Shown here one piece after another: positions 1 to 5,264 of a DNA stretch of 5,352 nucleotides (position 1 is its first letter; every line of letters starts with the position of its first letter). The stretch is from Desulfobulbaceae bacterium UBA2775 (GTDB taxonomy: Bacteria > Desulfobacterota > Desulfobulbia > Desulfobulbales > Desulfocapsaceae), in NCBI GenBank assembly GCA_002352445.1, contig DEIL01000265.1, positions 1 to 5,352 of the forward strand. Reading direction: 5' to 3'. Both the position numbers and the translations under genes were made by a program. The notes under the pieces were generated by a model. It was not told the origin of the DNA, did no database searches, and saw only the letters and a list, made by a program, of their open reading frames with translations.

Positions 1-70
1 AATGGGTTCGTCGAATATTTACTCCGGGCAAGGTCGCATATTCCTGCGGGAGAGTGTGCAATGAGCGACC

Positions 71-118
71 TGACCCCTAATACGTGTGACCCCTAATATG
101 CGTGACCCCTAATATGCG
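71..118. repeat. Three tandem copies of a 16-bp repeat
   Basis: Three head-to-tail units of consensus TGACCCCTAATATGCG occupy 71-86, 87-102 and 103-118. The last two copies are identical and the first differs only at its end (ACGTG instead of ATGCG). A TTGACA hexamer follows at 119-124. The 16-base period is one more than a multiple of three, so the TGA (71, 87, 103) and TAA (78, 94, 110) in each unit fall in all three plus-strand frames, and the CTA (77, 93, 109) gives TAG in all three minus-strand frames. Short direct repeats of this kind can be protein-binding iterons or the multiple terminal repeats of an IS21-type element end, but no transposase gene is visible. The repeat itself is certain; its role is unknown. 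Confidence 0.9.
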
Positions 119-258
119 TTGACAAGCGCGGGCTAAATGGAGATCTTCGATAGCCAGACCCCCCTCGATAGCCCGGCGACAGCGAAGTTGTCATGAAACA
201 CCCACCGGTGCCAATGCTCGACTGTTCTTCGGCCTGGCCTTGGGGCAGGTCACTGTTT

Positions 259-287
259 TTGAGCTTGTCGAAAACGTGCTATTGTAA
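259..287 (+). promoter_or_regulatory. Weak candidate promoter for the Fic gene
   Basis: TTGAGC (259-264) and TTGTAA (282-287) are separated by 17 bp and lie about 30 bp ahead of the Fic start codon. Both match the sigma-70 consensus only partly. This is a guess from hexamer resemblance and position. Confidence 0.2.
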
Positions 288-316
288 TTGGGTGTTATCG
301 GGCGTATAAACGGAAT

Positions 317-1366
317 ATGATCGTCACGGACGCATTGCATATTTCACATGAGTTGCTTGGACTCGTCGCGGAAATAGATGAGTTCAAGGGCGCATGGCGC
401 GCACTTGGCTCTCTTGCCCCTGAAAGGCTATCGGCATTACGCCATGTCGCAACAATCGAGAGCATCGGCTCATCGACCCGCATCGAAGGCAGCCGGCTTT
501 CCGATCGTGATGTTGAACGGCTGCTATCTAATCTCGAGATCAAGACCTTCGCCACGCGAGACGAACAGGAAGTCGCTGGCTATGCCGAGGTGATGGAAAC
601 GATCTTCACATCCTGGAAAGAAATCACCCTGGTTGAGAATCATATCAAACAGCTTCATCGTGACCTACTGCGCTACAGCGAAAAGGACGACCGGCACCGG
701 GGTAGTTACAAGACCTCATCCAACAGCGTAGCGGCCTTCAATGCCGAGGGCCAGCAAGTCGGTATTGTTTTCGAGACGGCAACACCTTTCGAAACGCCGC
801 AGCTTATGACCGAGTTGGTCGCCTGGTTCAATGAAACGACGGACGCGCGGTCTCTCCATCCGTTGATCGCTATCGGTATTTTTGTTGTTGTGTTTCTGGA
901 GATTCACCCCTTCCAGGATGGCAACGGCCGTCTGAGCCGTGTTCTTACAACACTCCTCCTGCTTCGGGCCGGCTATGTCTATGCCCCTTACAGCTCGCTC
1001 GAAAACGTAATTGAGCAGAGCAAAGAAGGCTATTATCTAGCCTTGCGCCGCACCCAAAGAACCATCCGCACCGACGAGCCGGACTGGCTGCCTTGGCTGC
1101 TATTTTTCCTGAAGGCGCTGCAACGCCAAATGCTGCGCTTGCGCGACAAGGTGGGGCGGGAGCGCCTCCTTCTGGCCCGGCTGCCGGAGCTGTCAGTCGA
1201 TATCCTCGATCATCTGCGCGATCACGGCCGCATTACAATCGGTGAAGCGGTCACCCTCACCGGCATCAGCCGCAACACCCTCAAGCAGCACTTCAAGAAC
1301 CTGCTCGACCGTGGCCTGATTGAGTTGCATGGCAAAGGTAGAGGGGCTTGGTACAGTCTCCGATAA
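317..1366 (+). CDS. Fic family protein (protein adenylyltransferase) with C-terminal winged HTH
   Basis: A 349-residue Fic protein, complete at both ends. The catalytic loop HPFQDGNGRLSR lies at residues 197-208, matching HPFx(D/E)GNGRxxR. In this family H197 is the general base, D201 binds the metal, and the glycine/Arg residues hold the ATP phosphates. An N-terminal inhibitory motif (S/T)xxxE(G/N) is present as STRIEG (53-58); E57 would clash with the ATP gamma-phosphate, so the enzyme is probably autoinhibited in cis (class II), and no separate antitoxin gene is seen. Residues about 285-349 look like a winged helix-turn-helix (ISRNTLKQHF, then DRGLIEL and a short wing), common in this architecture and suggesting DNA binding or dimerisation. 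Family activity is AMP transfer from ATP to Tyr, Ser or Thr of a protein; the target here is unknown. ATG 317 is the first possible start after the in-frame stop at 260-262; its ribosome site (CGGA, 311-314) is weak and close. The gene is more GC-rich than those to its right. Confidence 0.95.
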   Translation: MIVTDALHISHELLGLVAEIDEFKGAWRALGSLAPERLSALRHVATIESIGSSTRIEGSRLSDRDVERLLSNLEIKTFATRDEQEVAGYAEVMETIFTSWKEITLVENHIKQLHRDLLRYSEKDDRHRGSYKTSSNSVAAFNAEGQQVGIVFETATPFETPQLMTELVAWFNETTDARSLHPLIAIGIFVVVFLEIHPFQDGNGRLSRVLTTLLLLRAGYVYAPYSSLENVIEQSKEGYYLALRRTQRTIRTDEPDWLPWLLFFLKALQRQMLRLRDKVGRERLLLARLPELSVDILDHLRDHGRITIGEAVTLTGISRNTLKQHFKNLLDRGLIELHGKGRGAWYSLR

Positions 1367-1461
1367 ACCTACCTTTTTGCGAAAGAGAAGCTCGCATCCT
1401 GCCAGCAATTTCAAGGCACGGCAGAGCATGTGTACTGAGAGAAACGCTTTGAAGCAAGCCT

Positions 1462-1483
1462 CCTAAAAACGACGGTTTTTGGG
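1462..1483 (+). terminator. Hairpin downstream of the Fic gene, possible terminator
   Basis: A 9-bp stem (1462-1470 with 1475-1483, one G-T pair) closes a GACG tetraloop about 95 bp after the Fic stop. The stem has five A-T pairs, and no T-run follows on either strand, so it is a poor intrinsic terminator. It could instead protect a 3' end or be incidental. Confidence 0.35.
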
Positions 1484-1603
1484 ATAGTCAAAATGAGGGA
1501 CGATTGAACCGAGTAAATGCCTGCTCTGGCCAGGAACAGGAAGTTGGCGGATCATCGGTGGCTCGCGATTGTACATTTTTTAAACACTCGGTATCCTTAA
1601 CTG

Positions 1604-1648
1604 ATGCAATCGTCCGCTTTCGGCCAATTGCAGACGCTCAAGGTTGCA
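1604..1648. repeat. Imperfect inverted repeat, degraded repeat-element remnant
   Basis: The arms are TGCAA/TTGCA (1604-1608 and 1644-1648) outside and GTCCGC/GCAGAC (1612-1617 and 1630-1635, one mismatch) inside, separated by CTTTCGGCCAATT-like sequence. The GTCCGCTTTCGGCCA core resembles short palindromic intergenic repeats I have seen in proteobacterial genomes. It is unnamed and lies in a non-coding gap. Confidence 0.4.
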
Positions 1649-1699
1649 TCTTAGTTGCGATGGATCGACCCACTTTTTAGAATTACGATCTGAGCTCGG

Positions 1700-1714
1700 G
1701 TGGGCGTAACCCAC
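1700..1714. repeat. Short palindrome GTGGG-N5-CCCAC
   Basis: A perfect 5-bp inverted repeat around CGTAA. The GTGGG...CGTAACCCAC composition resembles fragments of widespread gammaproteobacterial intergenic repeats built from GTGGGTTACGC and its complement. It is short enough to be chance. Confidence 0.3.
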
Positions 1715-1720
1715 GTTCCG

Positions 1721-1756
1721 CGCTTAACCATGAATCAATGGCTTAGCGGGCTTTTT
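1721..1756 (+). terminator. Terminator-like hairpin with T-run, orphaned
   Basis: The arms 1721-1731 and 1738-1748 pair at 9 of 11 positions around the loop GAATCA. GG and then CTTTTT (1751-1756) follow, the layout of a rho-independent terminator on the plus strand. No plus-strand gene ends just upstream; the Fic stop is about 350 bp away. It may end a lost gene, or serve as a distant terminator between the convergent Fic and methyltransferase transcripts. Confidence 0.4.
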
Positions 1757-1973
1757 GGCAAGAGAAAATCAACCATCTGGGCACCCAGCAGGCTCAGTTG
1801 CCGTCATCCAACGAACAATCAACACATTGCGGCGCGGAAGACGGGTTGCGCCCTTGGAACAACGACTGAAAAATGAATCCTGGAGATTTACCAACTTACG
1901 GTTTCATCAAACTCGAAACCAGAACCAACTTTATTTCAAAAGCTTACGTGCATCACGCTCGGTTTGAGAACAT

Positions 1974-2642
1974 TCAGCCAATAGATAATGGAATCGGTCC
2001 AATAGTCTTACTATGAACACATCGGCTTACTATTGCCAACCAGGGTTGTTCATGGCGAGGTTTGCCTGAAGGGCGATAATAGTGGTGCAATATTTCGAAC
2101 CCAGCTGCTTCCAGATAGGACTGGCTAGTATTCAATTCCATGTATTGACCGTACCGTTGACCTTGCCACCCTTCGTCGTTACCGCGAGGGTTGGAAGAAA
2201 ATAAAATACCGCTCGATCGAAGAGCGCCATGTAATTCACTAAGGATTCGGGGCAATTCCTGACTAGGAATATGAAAAAGCGCGGCGTTGGCGAAAATGCC
2301 ATCGAATTTTTCTTTCGGCAATTCCAAGTTAAGAAAGGTTTGTTGAAGGATCGGGCAATTGGTGTAATGACGAGCGAACCGGCAAAACTCCTCACTGCCG
2401 TCCAAGCCAGTAGGAAGATGTCCCAATGCTTTAAAATACTTAACGTCTCGCCCAGGCCCACAACCAAAATCTAGGATGTCTAGTGACTTTCCCTGGATAC
2501 AAGCCGATAAAAATGCTTCGCGATTTTGTGTTACGTCGTGGTCTTTTGTCCCTTCCCAAAAAGATTGGGCATTGGCATCATAATGCCCGATGGTGATCGT
2601 TTCGATTTTATTCAGTTCTTCAGAATTCCAACTAGAAAACAT
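1974..2642 (-). CDS. Class I SAM-dependent methyltransferase
   Basis: 222 residues with a Rossmann-type methyltransferase fold. Motif I is ILDFGCGPGR (56-65), the SAM-binding glycine loop; the acidic residue after strand 2 is D81 in GLDGS. The motif IV region is FDGIFANAALFHIP (123-136), followed by LFSSNPRG (147-154), and GFEILHHYYRPSG (181-193) near the end. The whole layout, including the N-terminal HYDANAQSFWEGTKDHDVTQN stretch, is what I recall of a roughly 205-residue proteobacterial family annotated only as class I SAM-dependent methyltransferase; the substrate is unknown. That family normally ends soon after the QPWLA motif (199-203), so the last 14 or so residues look like an extra tail. 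The start at 2642 has no strong ribosome site (only TAGAACTG upstream), which fits translation from a transcript shared with selO, 58 bp upstream. Protein function beyond methyl transfer cannot be read from the sequence. Confidence 0.9.
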   Translation of the reverse strand: MFSSWNSEELNKIETITIGHYDANAQSFWEGTKDHDVTQNREAFLSACIQGKSLDILDFGCGPGRDVKYFKALGHLPTGLDGSEEFCRFARHYTNCPILQQTFLNLELPKEKFDGIFANAALFHIPSQELPRILSELHGALRSSGILFSSNPRGNDEGWQGQRYGQYMELNTSQSYLEAAGFEILHHYYRPSGKPRHEQPWLAIVSRCVHSKTIGPIPLSIG

Positions 2643-2700
2643 ATTTTTGCAGTTCTATTATTTATTAGTGAATGTCATACCAAAGTTGGACAGTCGAGTT

Positions 2701-4155
2701 TCAGGTTCCGCAGAAAGTTTGATAATCCTCATCACCGTCGCTCGGCGGGTCTTGATACTGGGACGTTTGTGCCAGCTCTTCATAAGGAGAGCGAAGGACT
2801 TGAATAAATTTCTCGGCCAACGTAACCTTACCGGTCTGCTCACACTCTTGAATTACCGCTTCGAGATGATGGTTCCTTGGGATTACCACAGGATTGTGTT
2901 GTCTCATCAGTTCTTGAACCTCTTGAGAAGTTGCTTGTTGCTCGTTTATTCGTTTTTGCCAACGGTCAAAGCACTCCTTAAGTTCATTCTTCATCTGAGA
3001 AGTGGCAACCTCAGACATCAAAGATTTGGTGAGGAGATCGAAAGTGATCGTGTAGTCTATGCTCCTCTCCTTGAGTCGGTCCAGAACCGAAAATAAAAGT
3101 TTCTGATCCTCTTGCTGAAAAGATGTTAGTCCAAGCTTCTTTCCCATCATTTCCATATATACTTTCCTAAACCGATCGGGAAACTCTGTAATAATAGGTC
3201 CAACCTGATCTATTGCTTTATTTGTGTCAGCATTGATGAGTGGCAACAGACATTCAGCGAACCGTGCAATGTTCCATTGCGCAATTTCAGGCTGATTGCC
3301 AAAAGCATACCGTCCCAGAGTATCAATCGAACTATAAACGGTCTGTGGATCATAGCTCCCCATCATGGCACAAGGGCCATAGTCAATGGTTTCTCCGGAA
3401 AGGGATGTGTTATCCGTATTCATGACACCGTGAATAAACCCGACCCTCATCCATTCGACGACTAGTCGAATCAGTCTTTCGATGACCTTATCGACAAACA
3501 GGACATATGGATTCGGTCCCTCTTCCTGCAATTCCGGATAGTGACGCTCAATCGTATAGTCGCAGAGAGTCTTGAGGGCTTGATGATCACCTCGAGCCGC
3601 GAAGAATTGAAAAGTTCCAATACGCAAATGACTTGAAGCAACCCGTGTCACGATAGCTCCTGGTAATGGAGTCTCACGAAAAACCGGTTCCCCCGTAGTG
3701 ACAACTGCCAAACACCGCGTTGTTGGAACACCTAAAGCTTTCATGGCCTCACTCATGATGAACTCACGAACAGCTGGACCGACGGCACAACGGCCATCCC
3801 CTCCTCTGGAAAATGAGGTGCGACCGGAACCTTTGAGTTGAATGTCCCACCTTTGACCGAATTGATCGAACACCTCCCCGAGAAGATGTGCTCTTCCGTC
3901 TCCGAGCTGGTGAGCAAAGTGGCCAAATTGGTGTCCTGCATACGCGGTCGCGATGGGTTCTGATCCGGGCAGAATGTGATTTCCTGAAAAAGCTTGTGCC
4001 AAGGCAACCGAGTCATGTTTCAATTCATTTGGAATCATTAGCTGTTCGGCCAAGCTGGAATTCCATAAAAAGAGCTGGGGGTCCAGAACAGGTGTAGGCC
4101 GATTTTTTTCGAAAAAAACCTCATCTAAGCATGCGTAAGTATTTGAAAATTTCAT
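2701..4155 (-). CDS. selO: SelO family protein adenylyltransferase (YdiU/UPF0061 pseudokinase)
   Basis: 484 residues, full length for the family. SelO is a kinase-fold enzyme that binds ATP flipped and AMPylates Ser, Thr or Tyr of proteins; in E. coli it is tied to oxidative-stress responses and S-glutathionylation. The diagnostic block YAGHQFGHFAHQLGDGRAHLLGE starts at 72, followed by DIQLKGSGRTSFSRGGDGR (104-122). K108 and E131 are spaced like K113 and E136 of the Pseudomonas syringae enzyme. HGVMNTDN (242-249) gives D248 and N249, and IDYGPC (257-262) gives D258; these match the reported catalytic base and metal ligands (D252, N253, D262). The C-terminus reads FCGT, with C482 third from last, where animal homologues carry selenocysteine. 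The start ATG at 4155 is preceded by TTAGGTAA, a usable but close ribosome site. It is probably co-transcribed with the downstream methyltransferase. A TATTAT at 4249-4244 (minus strand) could be a -10 element, but no good -35 accompanies it. Confidence 0.96.
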   Translation of the reverse strand: MKFSNTYACLDEVFFEKNRPTPVLDPQLFLWNSSLAEQLMIPNELKHDSVALAQAFSGNHILPGSEPIATAYAGHQFGHFAHQLGDGRAHLLGEVFDQFGQRWDIQLKGSGRTSFSRGGDGRCAVGPAVREFIMSEAMKALGVPTTRCLAVVTTGEPVFRETPLPGAIVTRVASSHLRIGTFQFFAARGDHQALKTLCDYTIERHYPELQEEGPNPYVLFVDKVIERLIRLVVEWMRVGFIHGVMNTDNTSLSGETIDYGPCAMMGSYDPQTVYSSIDTLGRYAFGNQPEIAQWNIARFAECLLPLINADTNKAIDQVGPIITEFPDRFRKVYMEMMGKKLGLTSFQQEDQKLLFSVLDRLKERSIDYTITFDLLTKSLMSEVATSQMKNELKECFDRWQKRINEQQATSQEVQELMRQHNPVVIPRNHHLEAVIQECEQTGKVTLAEKFIQVLRSPYEELAQTSQYQDPPSDGDEDYQTFCGT

Positions 4156-4274
4156 TTACCTAATTCGTCACAAGTTTTCGTTTCAGTTTGAACATACATA
4201 AACGCAACGCTAAACCATGGAAGAGGTTGCTCCTAACACCTGCATAATAGACGTGTTTGTTAAATGCAAGAATT

Positions 4275-4504
4275 TTATACAACGATTCGTAATGCAAAAT
4301 ATGGAACACGATTAAACAGAAATATACATAACTTATAGAATGCCATGCTTACGTAATGGATTAAAGTAAATGTTTCTGCTGACAATGTGAACCATTTTCC
4401 ATGAAACCTATATAGCCAATCGTGAGCCAAACCAAAAATATCCGTAGCGCATAATTAATTACAGAAGACCAAGCTAAAGCGTCACGAATTACTTCGACAG
4501 CCAT
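4275..4504 (-). pseudogene. DUF6868-like small membrane protein gene with a -1 frameshift
   Basis: ATG 4504 has an excellent ribosome site (AAAAGGAGA; AGGAG at 4515-4511, 6-nt spacer). Its frame reads MAVEVIRDALAWSSVINYALRIF and then diverges, stopping at 4361-4363 after 47 codons. Moving to the -1 frame near the A5 run at 4434-4438 (T5 on the coding strand) restores a coherent protein: FGLAHDWLYRFHGKWF, then LSAETFTLIHYVSMAFYKL and FNRVPYFALRIVV, ending at 4275-4277. This combined product of about 76 residues matches what I recall of DUF6868: an N-terminal hydrophobic helix containing W-x-x-x-IN, a central DW-YR-HG-WF-LS-ETF segment, then IHY and a second hydrophobic helix ending in VPY-AL. 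Family members are about 80 residues, so the loss could be one base in the T-run or a roughly 10-bp deletion. A sequencing or assembly indel, or programmed or transcriptional slippage at the run, are alternatives. It lies 119 bp upstream of selO on the same strand. The function of the family is unknown. Confidence 0.8.
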
Positions 4505-4510
4505 TTCATT

Positions 4511-4515
4511 CTCCT
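4511..4515 (-). promoter_or_regulatory. Strong Shine-Dalgarno that fixes the DUF6868-like start
   Basis: The minus strand reads AGGAG here, six bases before ATG 4504. A competing ATG at 4509 in another frame gives only MKWLSK and a stop, so 4504 is the real start. An intact ribosome site suggests recent inactivation or a gene still being translated. Confidence 0.75.
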
Positions 4516-4758
4516 TTTAGGATTTAAACAAGTTATTTTTAGCTCTGGTAGTTTATTGGATAAGTTCCAACAATTACCAATAAAACCAAAGAACTCTTAT
4601 TTATATTAATAATAATTACAAAATTTGAATGCTATCTAGTTTATCGATAACATCCGATCATAATTTGAACACCGTATTGAATATCTGCTTTGACCGTAAC
4701 TGGCCTTCGATTCAGGCAGTACGCAGTTCGCGGATTAAAACACGGTTGCCGACCCCAA

Positions 4759-4779
4759 AGAGCCATTCAGAATGGCTCT
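4759..4779 (-). terminator. Perfect 9-bp hairpin, likely terminator
   Basis: AGAGCCATT and AATGGCTCT pair perfectly around a 3-nt loop. On the minus strand the stem runs into TTTGGGG, a short T-run. It sits about 160 bp after the stop of the small minus-strand gene at the right edge and before the DUF6868-like gene, a sensible place to end the upstream transcript. On the plus strand GATAACGTTATTATTT follows, which is not a classical tail. Confidence 0.5.
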
Positions 4780-4937
4780 GATAACGTTATTATTTATACA
4801 AAAATAATGGAATGATAGAGCTGCCTCTATGAATCGTTTATTGGTTCTGTTTTGCTTGTGAAGCTGAGTTTATTTGGATCAGCGATCCGTTAATAAAGTA
4901 AGGCCCGGCGTTCAGCTGTTAAACGGCTCGTTGCACG

Positions 4938-5264
4938 CTAGCTATCGTTCCACAACATCGGGAATGCATTGCGTACACGGTCAATATCTTTCTGATCTAC
5001 ATTTTTCCCTTGTAATGTAACAAGTAGCGCGTAAAGGTCGTGGGTGCTGACCTTGAAGGTTCGCTTAGGATCTGAGTTCAGAGATTTCGATAAGTGCTTG
5101 ATGGTTCTTTGGAGCGGTAATGGTTTAGCGACTGGCCGCACGGGCCGCGACAGTTCATTTTCGATAATGTCTTTTTCGTTCCCTGCTGGTGCCTTTAAGG
5201 TCTTGCGAATTATTTCCTTCGCTCGAGTCCAGGAAAGCTCCCCGCTGGCCAACTTCTTGCGCAT
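4938..5264 (-). CDS. Hypothetical 108-residue basic protein
   Basis: I do not recognise this protein. It is small, predicted mostly helical and basic in its first two thirds: RKK at 2-4, SWTRAKEIIRKTLK at 11-24, then a proline/Arg-rich linker (SRPVRPVAKPLPLQR, 39-53). The C-terminal part (73-105) is STHDLYALLVTLQG and then DIDRVRNAFPMLW, which looks like a small helical domain. There is no signal peptide or membrane segment. ATG 5264 is chosen over TTG 5267 because it overlaps the upstream stop (TGATG) and has GAGGA three bases ahead. An in-frame TGA at 5271-5273 rules out a longer version. The one-base overlap suggests translational coupling with the upstream gene, so the two products probably act together. 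A DNA-binding or accessory role, for example in a plasmid, phage or integrated element, would fit the charge pattern, but that is a guess. Confidence 0.65.
   Translation of the reverse strand: MRKKLASGELSWTRAKEIIRKTLKAPAGNEKDIIENELSRPVRPVAKPLPLQRTIKHLSKSLNSDPKRTFKVSTHDLYALLVTLQGKNVDQKDIDRVRNAFPMLWNDS

Larger units (their letters stand above)
1..316. other. Left-edge region without an identifiable gene
   Basis: All three plus frames are open from the window edge until they stop at 62-64, 78-80 and 94-96. The tail of a gene from the left could end here, but none of the three short translations is recognisable, so no gene is called. Besides the 16-bp tandem repeat, the region has a 9-bp direct repeat TCGATAGCC at 147-155 and 165-173, and the motif GAGCTTGTCGAA at 261-272 flanked by GTTTT and AAAAC (255-275). 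The rest appears to be plain leader sequence for the Fic gene. Confidence 0.5.
1367..1973. other. Non-coding gap between convergent genes
   Basis: About 600 bp lie between the Fic stop and the methyltransferase stop, which face each other. Apart from the hairpins and repeat remnants listed separately, there is a 6-bp inverted repeat GGTTTC/GAAACC (1900-1905 and 1915-1920). A 70-codon plus-strand reading frame at 1755-1967 has a biased, low-complexity translation and no recognisable family, and I do not regard it as a gene. Confidence 0.6.
4505..4937. other. AT-rich non-coding gap with hairpins
   Basis: No gene is recognised on either strand. Positions 4521-4680 are strongly AT-rich and probably hold the promoter of the DUF6868-like gene, but I cannot pick a convincing -35/-10 pair. 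Positions about 4680-4760 are less AT-rich and look unlike their flanks. Hairpins lie at 4759-4779, 4789-4808 (ATTATTT/AAATAAT, 6-nt loop) and 4815-4830 (ATAGAG/CTCTAT, CTGC loop). A 10-codon frame at 4829 (MNRLLVLFCL) is too short to call. Confidence 0.55.

Noticed and set aside
1..96. Tail of a gene entering from the left
   Set aside because: All three plus frames are open at the edge, and none gives a recognisable C-terminus, so the frame cannot be chosen.
1193..1429. 78-codon minus-strand reading frame
   Set aside because: It is antisense to the Fic winged-helix region and is explained as a shadow of that gene.
1660..1682. GACCCACTTTTTAGA as an IS21-family terminal repeat
   Set aside because: Only one copy, with no partner end and no istA/istB-like gene in the window.
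1690..1780. tRNA gene or attachment site near the orphan hairpin
   Set aside because: No cloverleaf, no T-loop GGTTCRA motif and no matching direct repeat elsewhere in the window.
1755..1967. 70-codon plus-strand reading frame in the gap
   Set aside because: No ribosome site, an Arg/Asn/Gln-rich composition, no family resemblance, and it begins inside the T-run of a terminator-like hairpin.
2590..3096. 168-codon plus-strand reading frame
   Set aside because: It lies antisense across the SelO C-terminus and the methyltransferase 5' end, both of which have clear family motifs. Its translation has no recognisable motif.
3753..4016. 87-codon minus-strand frame in another phase
   Set aside because: It lies wholly within selO, whose catalytic motifs are in the other phase.
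4434..4440. Programmed -1 ribosomal frameshift site
   Set aside because: The coding-strand A TTT TTG is not a canonical XXXYYYZ slippery heptamer, and I see no clear stimulatory stem just downstream. Gene decay or an indel error is simpler.
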